From: Mesonia aquimarina
Lineage (GTDB): Bacteria; Bacteroidota; Bacteroidia; Flavobacteriales; Flavobacteriaceae
Length of the DNA: 64,000 bases
Assembly (NCBI RefSeq): GCF_003667275.1
Contig: NZ_RCNV01000003.1
Location: forward strand, 186,001 to 250,000
Direction: 5' to 3'
A program made the translations under genes and the position numbers. The notes beneath the pieces were generated by a model, which made no database searches, was not told the DNA's origin, and saw only the letters and a list, made by a program, of their open reading frames with translations. Positions 35,450 to 43,943 of this stretch are shown here, in pieces (the stretch's first letter is position 1; the number at the start of each line of letters is the position of its first letter).

Positions 35450-36478
35450 TTACAATTCAACAATAACACCAATCCCTAATTGTTGTTTCCATTGCACTCT
35501 TGGACCAATACCTACCAAATCTCCATCTGCGTTTTCTTCTTGAATAATCACATCATCATCATATTTTAAGTGCGATCCTAATTTAGCAAGTACATATTCA
35601 TTAACCTTAAAATTAAAGTTCAACTCCCAATTTACATCTATATTTCCAAAATTATTCAAGTAGTCTGAATACAAACTCAATCGGTTAGAAAAACCTATAT
35701 TTTCAAAAAGTTGAGCATTAAATTCATTTGTCAACAAAACACCAAGTTCTGTTCTTACATTTTCACCTTCTTTAAGAACATTTCCATCTTCATCTATAAC
35801 CGCCGGAGTAACGCCAAAAGCACCTTCATTTGCTAATTCTTGATTTAGCACAAAAGTAGATTTCATAGTCAGTGGAGAACCATAAAAAGTTAAGCGCTCT
35901 ATATTGCCACCATATTCTGCTCCGATACCTAAAAACAAATATCCAGGTGCCATTATTGAAGATATTTCTTTAGAAGTATCAGGATAAGTATACCCGTTAG
36001 AAAATTGGGTGTTAAAGTTAAACTTAGCTGAATAAAACCAATGCGATAGCGTATCTTTTCGATATCCAAAGGTTGAGTTTATCTCTAAATTATCTTCCGT
36101 TTTTCTTAAGCCCTGTCCTTCCTGTTTATTAATTCCATAATGAGCAATCAGCTCATTTTTCCAACGTATATTTCCTTTCTCGAAAACTCGTTTTATATCA
36201 ACATTAAACAAACCGGAAATAGAGTTAGTCCCTCCGGCATTCCAGTTAACAAAAGCAACCTCACTAACATCTAAACCAAATCGATTTAATTTGGTCCAAA
36301 AACTTTTGTAATCATACCATCTAAGGTACTGTTTTATTGGCTCACTTTTTTGAGTATTAATAAACTCAATTTCATCGTAGGTTTCTAACTCATTAACATA
36401 AGATACTTTTACCCTGTTCTGCGCATAGGAAAAAGTAACTAGTGTACAGAAAAAAAGTGTAAGGATTTTTTTGGGCAT
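35450..36478 (-). CDS. DUF3078 outer-membrane protein
   Basis: A 342-residue secreted protein with a signal peptide ending FSYAQ (about residue 20). The rest is beta-rich and matches the DUF3078 pattern: WTKLNRFGLDVSEVAFVNWNAGGTNSISG (split here as FGLDVSEVAFVNWNAGG), LTNEFNAQLFENIGFSNRLS and C-terminal VQWKQQLGIGVIVEL. Probably an outer-membrane barrel, as in other Bacteroidota. I use the ATG at 36478, not the GTG at 36481. Confidence 0.85.
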   Translation of the reverse strand: MPKKILTLFFCTLVTFSYAQNRVKVSYVNELETYDEIEFINTQKSEPIKQYLRWYDYKSFWTKLNRFGLDVSEVAFVNWNAGGTNSISGLFNVDIKRVFEKGNIRWKNELIAHYGINKQEGQGLRKTEDNLEINSTFGYRKDTLSHWFYSAKFNFNTQFSNGYTYPDTSKEISSIMAPGYLFLGIGAEYGGNIERLTFYGSPLTMKSTFVLNQELANEGAFGVTPAVIDEDGNVLKEGENVRTELGVLLTNEFNAQLFENIGFSNRLSLYSDYLNNFGNIDVNWELNFNFKVNEYVLAKLGSHLKYDDDVIIQEENADGDLVGIGPRVQWKQQLGIGVIVEL

Positions 36479-36492
36479 CACTAAACTTGGGC

Positions 36493-37674
36493 TTATTTAT
36501 AGTGAAAACTTCCTAAGTCGCTTTTTATTGTTAGTTGTTTTTGATCTGCTTTTTCTACTCGACCAACGATCTGAGCATCAACATTAAATGATTTTGAAAT
36601 TTTAATTAGATCTTCCGCAATTTCTTTTGGACAATAAATCTCCATTCGATGCCCCATATTAAATACCTGGTACATCTCTTTCCAATCAGTTTTACTTTCC
36701 TGTTGAATTAATTTAAAAAGCGGCGGCACATCAAACATATTATCTTTAATAACATGTAGATTTTCTATAAAGTGAAGAATTTTTGTTTGTGCTCCTCCAC
36801 TGCAATGAACCATACCGTGAATTTCTTTTGAAGTGTATTTAGCTAGTATTTCTTTAATTATTGGCGCATAAGTCCGAGTTGGAGAAAGAACCAATTTTCC
36901 AGCATCTAATTCAACATTTTCAATCTTTGAAGTAAGTTTTTTTGACCCTGAATAAACTAAATCTTTGGGTATTGAATTATCATAACTTTCTGGAAATTTA
37001 TCTGCCAAATAATTTGAAAAAACATCGTGACGAGCAGAAGTTAACCCATTACTTCCCATACCGCCATTATATTCCTTTTCGTAAGTCGCTTGACCTGAAG
37101 AAGACAAGCCTACAATGACATCACCGGCCTGAATATTTGCATTATTAATAACATCGGATCTTTTCATTCGGGCGGTTACCGTAGAATCTACAATAATTGT
37201 TCTTACTAAGTCACCCACATCTGCGGTTTCTCCACCGGTTGAGTGAATTTCTACACCGTGGTTTTTCAATTCTTCAATAAGTTCTTCAGTCCCATTAATT
37301 ATAGCTGAAATAACTTCTCCAGGAACTAAGTTTTTATTTCGCCCAATAGTTGAAGAAAGTAAAATTTTATTGGTAGCACCAACGCAAAGAAGATCATCAA
37401 TATTCATAATCAAAGCATCTTGCGCTATTCCCTTCCAAACAGAAACATCATCGGTTTCTTTCCAGTACATATAAGCTAAAGAAGATTTTGTTCCTGCTCC
37501 ATCTGCGTGCATGATCAAGCAATAATCATCATCTTGCGTTAAATAATCAGGAACAATTTTGCAGAAAGCTTGAGGAAACAAGCCTTTATCTACATTTTTT
37601 ATAGCATTATGTACATCTTCTTTTTGTGCTGAAACACCTCGCTGTGCGTATCGATTACTTTCTTTTTGGCTCAT
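36493..37674 (-). CDS. AIR synthase-related protein (PurM-like)
   Basis: A 393-residue PurM-fold enzyme, longer than the usual 340-350 of phosphoribosylaminoimidazole synthetase. Seen: RYAQRGVSAQKEDVHNAI, a nucleotide-binding HADGAGTKSSLAY (about 55-67), MNIDDLLCVGAT, and GGETADVGDLVRT (about 150-162). It is the Bacteroidota form usually taken to be the purine-pathway enzyme, but could be a related paralogue. A perfect -7 box lies between the ATG at 37674 and the longer in-frame start at 37695, favouring 37674. Confidence 0.85.
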   Translation of the reverse strand: MSQKESNRYAQRGVSAQKEDVHNAIKNVDKGLFPQAFCKIVPDYLTQDDDYCLIMHADGAGTKSSLAYMYWKETDDVSVWKGIAQDALIMNIDDLLCVGATNKILLSSTIGRNKNLVPGEVISAIINGTEELIEELKNHGVEIHSTGGETADVGDLVRTIIVDSTVTARMKRSDVINNANIQAGDVIVGLSSSGQATYEKEYNGGMGSNGLTSARHDVFSNYLADKFPESYDNSIPKDLVYSGSKKLTSKIENVELDAGKLVLSPTRTYAPIIKEILAKYTSKEIHGMVHCSGGAQTKILHFIENLHVIKDNMFDVPPLFKLIQQESKTDWKEMYQVFNMGHRMEIYCPKEIAEDLIKISKSFNVDAQIVGRVEKADQKQLTIKSDLGSFHYK

Positions 37675-37692
37675 AATAAATTTATAAAGCCG

Positions 37693-37700
37693 CAAAGTTA
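37693..37700 (-). promoter_or_regulatory. -7 promoter element for the PurM-like gene
   Basis: Perfect TAACTTTG (TAnnTTTG) on the minus strand, 19 bases before the ATG at 37674; weak -33 TTGG about 20 bases further upstream. Confidence 0.5.
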
Positions 37701-37740
37701 AGTATTAAAGAAATAGCATACCAATTATTTAGAAGAGTTC

Positions 37741-39234
37741 TTATTCCCAATCAGGCATACTTCCATTAGTGGTCAACAAATCTCTACTTTCAGTATTATT
37801 TAAAACATTTGACTTAAAGACATTTTTTGTAGACATAGCGTCATTATTTGCGTTAACAAAAATAACTTCAGCTTCTGTTGGTGAAAAACGCGGATCTAAA
37901 TCATTGGTACCCGGAACTTTATTAAAAGAAATATCAACTGATGTCTGACTTGTAAAATCATATATAAACATATGAGAATTTAATTGTCGATAATTTGGAT
38001 TTTCAAAGCCCGAAATATCTCTAGTATATAACAACTCATTACCATCTACTGAAAATTCTAAACCTCCCACAGCTCCCGGCTGATTTTCTAAAATTGTAGA
38101 AATAATAGATCCTGAATTATTAATCACAAAAATCCTAGCATCATAACCATTTACGTTATTGGTAATCAAGGCTATTTTAGAATCATCTTCAGCTACATTA
38201 CATTCGGTAATAAAGTTACCATTAGTTGTCTGATACAATAATGTCGTTCCTCCTCCACTCGCATTCACTTTATAGAGTTTTGTGAAATTAGGATAAACTA
38301 AAGAGTTTCCATTATCTGCCCACGAAAAATCGACTACCTCAAAATTAAATCCAGCAACAGGAACATTTGAGGTAACTTGCATAGGATTAGACCCATCTGC
38401 ATCGATAGTGTAAATATGAGTTTGCCCACCGGAAGTTCTTAAGAAAGCGATTTTATTGGTCTCATTATTTTTTCGAGGTCTAAAACTATTTGTTGATGAC
38501 GGAGTTAATTGAAAAACATCTCCATTATCATTTAAAGAATAAATAACACTATTACCACCAACTTTACGTGTAAACAGTTTTCTAGCAACTGGAACTTCTA
38601 GTGTTCTAAAAGCAAAGATTTCGCTTAATACCTCATCTGCTTTACCATCTGAAGCACTAACCTGCCAAAAATATTTTCGATTATAGCTCAATCCGTGAAC
38701 GGTATAGGTAGTATCGGTAATGTTTTCATAAACTAGTACATTATCGTTAGCTTGATTTCTCAATTCCAACTTATAAGTTATGTCATCTGCATCTGTATCA
38801 CTAGAAGACCAAACAAAATCTACAGTTGTTTCTAAGTTTGCAGCATTATCTGTAGGAGATATTGGTTTAGGAGCAATAGGAGCTTCGTTTAAAACTGATT
38901 CTGGTTGCATTTCAAAAACCAAATTAACTGTAGAATTAGCGGTGACCGTTGCTCCTTCAAATTCTGCTAACAAACTATCTTTCTGTGATTGTACCGAGTA
39001 CTCTCCTACCGGAATCTCCTCTAAAATAAATTCACCCAATGCATCTGTAAACACAGTAGAACTTGCCGGATTTGTAGAAATTTTTGCGTTTTCTACCGGT
39101 TCATTAGAACCTTCTAAAACAACTTTTCCTGTAACTGTTCCTACAGAACTATCTTCTATACCATCTTCTTCACAAGAAAAAAACAGCAACGCGCACAAAC
39201 TTAATAAAGTTGATAAGTATAATTTAGTTTTCAT
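37741..39234 (-). CDS. Carboxypeptidase-regulatory/fibronectin/beta-propeller lipoprotein, last gene of the curli operon
   Basis: A 497-residue lipoprotein (lipobox Cys21). Domains in order: a carboxypeptidase-D regulatory-like domain (about residues 30-112; GKVVLEGSNEPVENAKI), a fibronectin-III-like domain (about 118-212) and a TolB/PD40-type six-bladed propeller region (about 215-497, with YTIDADGSNPMQVT and DLDPRFSPTEAEVIF). Its ATG overlaps the csgG stop by 11 bases, so it is co-translated with the curli secretion pore. Likely at the outer membrane facing the surface or periplasm, perhaps anchoring or guarding the fibre (inference). It is not a classical Csg component. Confidence 0.85.
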   Translation of the reverse strand: MKTKLYLSTLLSLCALLFFSCEEDGIEDSSVGTVTGKVVLEGSNEPVENAKISTNPASSTVFTDALGEFILEEIPVGEYSVQSQKDSLLAEFEGATVTANSTVNLVFEMQPESVLNEAPIAPKPISPTDNAANLETTVDFVWSSSDTDADDITYKLELRNQANDNVLVYENITDTTYTVHGLSYNRKYFWQVSASDGKADEVLSEIFAFRTLEVPVARKLFTRKVGGNSVIYSLNDNGDVFQLTPSSTNSFRPRKNNETNKIAFLRTSGGQTHIYTIDADGSNPMQVTSNVPVAGFNFEVVDFSWADNGNSLVYPNFTKLYKVNASGGGTTLLYQTTNGNFITECNVAEDDSKIALITNNVNGYDARIFVINNSGSIISTILENQPGAVGGLEFSVDGNELLYTRDISGFENPNYRQLNSHMFIYDFTSQTSVDISFNKVPGTNDLDPRFSPTEAEVIFVNANNDAMSTKNVFKSNVLNNTESRDLLTTNGSMPDWE

Positions 39235-40693
39235 CCGCTGGTGTTTTATTTATTGGTTCATCCAAAATTGCTTCGGGCTGAACTTCTTCTTCTGTTTTAT
39301 TTTCTATTTTATTTTTCCTTTTATCTCTATTGCCAAAATAAAAATTCAATCCCGCACCAAAATTAAAATAATAATCATCTAATTTTCCACTCACTACTTG
39401 ATCTATCTCATCAGAAAAAGTGATATTATGTTCTGCAAAAACCTTAAACTCAATTTTTGGGGAAATAGCATACTTAAGCCCTAGCCCATATTGAAGTTTT
39501 ATATAGTTTTCTTCCATACTAAAGGAATCATCCTCATTTACATCGAATAAAACTCCAGGACCACCGTAGATGTATGGTCCAAATCTATCATAAGGTAAAA
39601 TCGTTATTTCAGTATTAAAATCTGCTGCTGCATATATATTATTTTCTTGACTTGCAATATTAAAATCCATAATACTTCCCGACAGCGAAAGTCCTAAATG
39701 AGGTGTTAACTGCCTCTTATAACTTAACCTTCCTAAATAACTAAAGTTTTTCTTAGCATAATCTCCCATAAATCGATTAACACCGAAATCAAAACTAAAG
39801 GCATTTTTATATTTCCAATCCAAATATTCTCTATTATATAATCGAGTAGATTGTTCTTCCTCTTTTTCCTTTCTGTATTGGTCTACCGCCTGTGCTCCTG
39901 CAACTTTATCTTTAGTTGTCCATAAACCTCCATCAATACCCTCAATAATAAGAGATTGAACAGCTTTTTCAACAGCTTCCTTTACGGCTAATTGAACAGG
40001 TTCATTTTTAGTATATCCGGTTTCAACCTCTAATAACCGCTGAAAATTTACATATTTAAACAAACTTGCATCAATTGCTTGAGATAAGATTGTTTTAGAA
40101 ACATAAACAGTTTTTAAGATTTTACCGTTTGAAGTTGATATAGCTCTTAAGTAGATAGTAATTCTGTCTTGTTTATATTGTGTAGATCCTCCAACTCCAA
40201 AATAACGTGCTCCAAAACCACCTGTAAGAATATTGGTATCATAAGAAACAACACCGCCTTCTAGCAAAACACCTGCGTATAATAATGGAGGCAAATGAAT
40301 CTGATTTTTATTCCCATTATTGCTATACTCTTGTCTTGTGGAACGAATAATATTTCGCTCGTTAAGTAAATTATTTAGGTTTTCCCTTTCTATAGGAGTA
40401 AACCATTGAGAGTCTTCCAAAGCTTTAATAAGCACAGAGGTACCCCCTTGCGTGACGGCTGTACTAAATGAACTTCCGTTTTCCATCGCCTTATACTGAC
40501 CTGTTTGATCTTTAAAATTATAAACACCTACTACAATAGGCTCTTCTGGCAATGGTAAGTTTTTTAATTCGTCAGTTAAATTAGATGTTTCGCCTGTGCG
40601 TGCTTCTTCTTGCATAATAGGCTGATTAAAATAAGTACCGCAAGAATACAGAAAAATACAACAAAGGAATGCTGCTAAATATTTATACCTCAT
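39224..40693 (-). CDS. csgG: CsgG/HfaB-family curli secretion pore with extra C-terminal beta-barrel domain
   Basis: A 489-residue lipoprotein (Cys18 in YSCGTYF). Residues about 25-275 carry the CsgG domain: EEPIVVGVYNFKDQTGQYK, AMENGSSFSTAVTQGGTSVL, ALEDSQWFTPIERENLNNLLNER and the transmembrane hairpin region. E. coli CsgG stops there (277 residues). Here a further 200 residues hold an OMP-like beta-barrel (about 305-465; FSFDFGVNRFMGDY, FGPYIYGGPGVLFDV, YYFNFGAGLNFYFGN) and a charged tail. It forms the outer-membrane channel exporting curlin. It is in the operon csgA-csgA-csgB-csgE-csgF-csgG. Confidence 0.92.
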   Translation of the reverse strand: MRYKYLAAFLCCIFLYSCGTYFNQPIMQEEARTGETSNLTDELKNLPLPEEPIVVGVYNFKDQTGQYKAMENGSSFSTAVTQGGTSVLIKALEDSQWFTPIERENLNNLLNERNIIRSTRQEYSNNGNKNQIHLPPLLYAGVLLEGGVVSYDTNILTGGFGARYFGVGGSTQYKQDRITIYLRAISTSNGKILKTVYVSKTILSQAIDASLFKYVNFQRLLEVETGYTKNEPVQLAVKEAVEKAVQSLIIEGIDGGLWTTKDKVAGAQAVDQYRKEKEEEQSTRLYNREYLDWKYKNAFSFDFGVNRFMGDYAKKNFSYLGRLSYKRQLTPHLGLSLSGSIMDFNIASQENNIYAAADFNTEITILPYDRFGPYIYGGPGVLFDVNEDDSFSMEENYIKLQYGLGLKYAISPKIEFKVFAEHNITFSDEIDQVVSGKLDDYYFNFGAGLNFYFGNRDKRKNKIENKTEEEVQPEAILDEPINKTPADEN

Positions 40694-40702
40694 CTATAAA
40701 AT

Positions 40703-41101
40703 TTAATTGGCTAAAACTACTTGAGTTTGTTCTCCGGTATTAGTGTCTAAAATATTAACCACCAAGCCTTCTAGAGAATCATAAACTTCTACCTCTAAAC
40801 TCCCAAAAGAATATGTTCCTTCTTCTAATCCGCCAGAACCGATCTGAGAAGTTAAAAAACTCCGAGATAATTGACTCAATAATTGTCTATTTAAATTACT
40901 GGAGAAGTTTTCTAATTCTGAAGCTTGCTCTCTTGCTGGAGAATCTTCTGTAAAAGAATTTTGTGAATTAGCAGAATTCAATAACCACTGATAATTAAAC
41001 GTATCTCCCCCAAATGCCGGATTTTTTGGTTGATAGGTAAGCTGTTGTGCTATTCCTGCAACCGAAAAAAATAAACATAACAAAACGAATAATTTCTTCA
41101 T
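40703..41101 (-). CDS. csgF: Curli assembly component CsgF
   Basis: A 132-residue secreted protein with signal peptide ending AGIAQ. The mature start QLTYQPKNPAFGGDTFNYQW matches CsgF (the segment that plugs into CsgG, with PxNPxFGG), and length is as in E. coli (about 138). CsgF couples the CsgG pore to the nucleator CsgB. It lies 3 bases after csgE and 9 bases before csgG. Confidence 0.95.
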   Translation of the reverse strand: MKKLFVLLCLFFSVAGIAQQLTYQPKNPAFGGDTFNYQWLLNSANSQNSFTEDSPAREQASELENFSSNLNRQLLSQLSRSFLTSQIGSGGLEEGTYSFGSLEVEVYDSLEGLVVNILDTNTGEQTQVVLAN

Positions 41102-41104
41102 AAA

Positions 41105-41878
41105 TTAATATCTTTTTATAGATTCTTCATCACGTTTTAATTGCTGTAAATATCTACTAACTCGGCGTAATGAAATATCTGCCATAGATTGTAAATAATC
41201 TTCTTTTGGTTGTGCAAAAAACTGAAAAACTAATTTATTATCAATTTTAATTAATATTTTGGTACTACGCCCCATATTAAATTGCTCTTCAATAACAATT
41301 ATTTTTTCAGAATTAATTTTAGCATTTCTATAATTACTGTAAAAGTAATTAAAAAAATCATTTCCTGCCTTAGTTTTTGTATCTTCTGTTACAATACCCC
41401 GTAAAACTATTCCATCAGGTCTATCCTTTTTTTTTACTTCTTCATTATAGGTTTTTATATCCTGTTCTTCTTGCTTTTCCTCTTTATCACCATTAATCAC
41501 ATACCGATCTTTCCCTAGCAAATTATCTTTTAAGTCATAGATTAACAATAGAATAATAACCTTGCTATCGGTATCTAAATTTATTGAAGTAGTCGACAAT
41601 TCTTTAATAGCATTGGGCTCTAAAGTAAAACGACCACTTTGAGAGTTTTTAGAATTATTACCGCCACTACTTTTTATCACTGAAAGTTCATAACGAAGAC
41701 TTTTATTGACTGGTAATTTATTTGAAGCTACTCCGGTGACTGTTAAAAAATCATCATTGTTTTCTATTTTTAATTTCCCCTCCACCTTTTCATTATAATA
41801 TTGTGACGTCATTACTAAAGGAAAAAAAAGTAAAATCAAACCAATGATTTTACTTAAGTTTTTAGAATTGATAAACAT
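41105..41878 (-). CDS. csgE: CsgE with an N-terminal CsgH-like domain
   Basis: A 257-residue secreted protein, about twice the length of E. coli CsgE (129). The C-terminal half (about residues 150-257; LRGIVTEDTKTKAGNDFFNYF, KIIVIEEQF, LVFQFFAQPKED) is CsgE, the periplasmic gatekeeper of CsgG. The N-terminal half after the signal peptide (about 30-130; SLRYELSVIKSSGGNNSKNS, QSGRFTLEP) has the pattern of the CsgC/CsgH curli-inhibitor fold as I remember it, so the protein may combine gatekeeping with anti-amyloid chaperoning. The second assignment is tentative. Confidence 0.88.
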   Translation of the reverse strand: MFINSKNLSKIIGLILLFFPLVMTSQYYNEKVEGKLKIENNDDFLTVTGVASNKLPVNKSLRYELSVIKSSGGNNSKNSQSGRFTLEPNAIKELSTTSINLDTDSKVIILLLIYDLKDNLLGKDRYVINGDKEEKQEEQDIKTYNEEVKKKDRPDGIVLRGIVTEDTKTKAGNDFFNYFYSNYRNAKINSEKIIVIEEQFNMGRSTKILIKIDNKLVFQFFAQPKEDYLQSMADISLRRVSRYLQQLKRDEESIKRY

Positions 41879-41884
41879 GATATT

Positions 41885-42412
41885 TTATTTAAAACTTCTT
41901 ACAATTACAGTTCTGGAGCTTGATTTTTGTGTCACTTTAATATCATCTGTTCTACTGTTCACTCCATATTGTTCAAAACCGGCTCCACCATCTTGCGTAA
42001 TTTGCAAATTAGCTTTTGAAGAAGCGTCATCAATATAACGTGTTATGTTGTTATCATTACCCGTTTGGTTAACACGTTCTTCTACACTCATGGCACGTAT
42101 ATTTTCAGTGATGGTATTATTATCTCCGTTTTGGGTTAACTCAATATCAGTATTCGAAGAATTTACATTAGAATTAATGGTATTACCTTCCCCAATTTGT
42201 CTAATAAAAACAGAATTACCTGAATTAGCACTCCGTGCATTTCTTTTTGAAGATGTTTGATTACTAATCGTTCCTGAAGAAATTAGATTCAAATTTTCAT
42301 TTTTTTTATCTAATATATCAACATCAGACACCCCGCTAGATTCCTCTTGAGCGTAACTCCCGAAAAAAATTCCAATGAAAATAAAGCTAAAAATTATATG
42401 CTTGAAATACAT
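41885..42412 (-). CDS. csgB: CsgB-like minor curlin / nucleator
   Basis: A 175-residue secreted protein (signal peptide to GSYAQ). It holds about four degenerate curlin units (IRQIGEGNTINS, IELTQNGDNNTI, VNQTGNDNNIT, LQITQDGGAGFEQYG), far fewer than the neighbouring fibre subunits, and ends in a basic tail KSSSRTVIVRSFK, reminiscent of the Arg-rich end repeat of CsgB. By size, position before csgE and tail, I infer the nucleator. It is 6 bases from csgE. Confidence 0.8.
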   Translation of the reverse strand: MYFKHIIFSFIFIGIFFGSYAQEESSGVSDVDILDKKNENLNLISSGTISNQTSSKRNARSANSGNSVFIRQIGEGNTINSNVNSSNTDIELTQNGDNNTITENIRAMSVEERVNQTGNDNNITRYIDDASSKANLQITQDGGAGFEQYGVNSRTDDIKVTQKSSSRTVIVRSFK

Positions 42413-42448
42413 CTTCTTTTGTTAAAATTTATGATTAAAATAAAGTAA

Positions 42449-42482
42449 GGGCGGGTGATGTTTTTTAAACATTTACCCACCC
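42449..42482 (-). terminator. Imperfect hairpin between csgA and csgB (attenuator-like)
   Basis: On the minus strand GGGTGGGT...ACCCGCCC with one mismatch, lower part extended through ATGTTT/AACAT, followed by a T-rich but broken tract. It lies between the main fibre gene stop (42530) and csgB, so it could reduce read-through and give more fibre subunit than nucleator and secretion proteins (inference). Confidence 0.55.
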
Positions 42483-42529
42483 TACTAATATAATTAATTT
42501 TATTTAATTAATTAATATTATATTAAATA

Positions 42530-43885
42530 TTAATTAGATTGGTTAACCGAAATAAAGTTATTGTTACCAGTTTGAGTATTTTGACTCCACTGCCCATTAC
42601 CAGATTGATCAGTATAAGCGGTATTATCGTTACCATTCTGAATATCCCAAGCTTTATGATTCATTCCATTTTGGTCAATATCACTTAAGTTACCATTCCC
42701 ATTTTGGTAGCTATCAGCCATATTACTATCTCCGATTTGGTTTTGCTCTACAGCATTCCCTATACCAGTTTGATCAGAAAATGCTACATTTAAATTACCT
42801 TGTTGATTCTGTACTGCTTCATTAAAATCTCCTAATTGAGCAGCTGTTGCATCATTTTCGTCTCCAACTTGATCTTGATCAATCATATTGTTAGTTCCAC
42901 CAGCACCACCTTGTGTTGCTGTAGCCTCATTAAGATTCCCATCTTGGAATTGGTTAACATCATTCAATGCTCCAATTAATCCAGATTGTGTAGCAGAAGC
43001 ATTGTTATTATTACCGTCTTGCATTTGAACAATATTATTATTCATTCCCACTACACCACTTTGATCTGCCGTAGCTGTATTCCAGTTTCCAATTTGATCT
43101 TGATCTATATCATTCCAGCCTAAACCACTTCCTAGACCAATATTTTGATCAGCCGTAGCCATATTATTATCACCAACTTGAGTTTGATAAATTTCGTTAG
43201 AAGAATTTTCTTGACTAGCATTGGCAGTGTTATCATCACCATCTTGACGCTGATCAACAATTCCATCATTTGACTCATATAAAGGAACTCCAAAAAAACT
43301 TCCAGGTGTTCCCTGAGTAGATGTAGCGTTGTTTCTATGCCCATCTTGTTCTTGATACAAATTATTCCCATCTCCATCTTGTGAGCCTGAAGCAGTATTA
43401 CCATCAGAACCATCAGGTGAACTATCTTGCCATTGCTCAGAAACGTTATTATCTCCATTTTGAACCATAGTAGCGACATTGTTATCATACTGCTGTCTTT
43501 GATACGCGTCGTTACCATCACCATCTTGATCTATAGAAGATTCATTCCCCTCTGCTTCTCCATTAGTTAAAGTTAAACCTCCAACTTCTACGTTAGCTTT
43601 ATTATCATCTCCATTCTGATCAACTGTACTCACGTTAAAATCTCCATTTTGCCATACATCAGAATCGTTTCTTTCTCCATCCTGATTTACAGTTGCTTCG
43701 TTTTCCTCCCCACTAGCCGCACTTACGTTACCAGCTTGTGTGATTTTAGAATCATTCTCTAATCCTTTTTGATCTACAATAGAAGAGTTGGCTGTTCCAT
43801 CTTGATCTACTTGACTTACGTTGTCTTGAGCAAATACAACTGCTCCGAACATTAGCGCTGCTGCGCTCAAAATTACTTTTTTCAT
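42530..43885 (-). CDS. csgA: Curlin-repeat amyloid fibre subunit (CsgA-like), Asp-rich
   Basis: A 451-residue secreted protein: signal peptide to VVFAQ (about residue 20), then about 34 eleven-residue half-repeats of the pattern xxxQxGxxNxA, for example TVDQNGDDNKA, SIDQDGDGNDA and EQNQIGDSNMA, ending SVNQSN. E. coli CsgA has only five 22-residue units, so this is about three times longer. It stacks as a beta-solenoid amyloid outside the cell. The protein is strikingly rich in Asp (DGDGN, DGDDN), unlike csgA at 43944. Shares its signal-peptide DNA with the curlin gene at 50583. Confidence 0.92.
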   Translation of the reverse strand: MKKVILSAAALMFGAVVFAQDNVSQVDQDGTANSSIVDQKGLENDSKITQAGNVSAASGEENEATVNQDGERNDSDVWQNGDFNVSTVDQNGDDNKANVEVGGLTLTNGEAEGNESSIDQDGDGNDAYQRQQYDNNVATMVQNGDNNVSEQWQDSSPDGSDGNTASGSQDGDGNNLYQEQDGHRNNATSTQGTPGSFFGVPLYESNDGIVDQRQDGDDNTANASQENSSNEIYQTQVGDNNMATADQNIGLGSGLGWNDIDQDQIGNWNTATADQSGVVGMNNNIVQMQDGNNNNASATQSGLIGALNDVNQFQDGNLNEATATQGGAGGTNNMIDQDQVGDENDATAAQLGDFNEAVQNQQGNLNVAFSDQTGIGNAVEQNQIGDSNMADSYQNGNGNLSDIDQNGMNHKAWDIQNGNDNTAYTDQSGNGQWSQNTQTGNNNFISVNQSN

Positions 43886-43943
43886 GACTTTAAATTTTGA
43901 TTGTTAATAATTAATTGATTTATATTGATTTAAAAATTAAATC

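Noticed and set aside
38780-39382. Open frame of 200 codons on the plus strand
   Set aside because: It lies opposite the propeller lipoprotein and csgG, has no protein-like domains, and reflects their codon composition.
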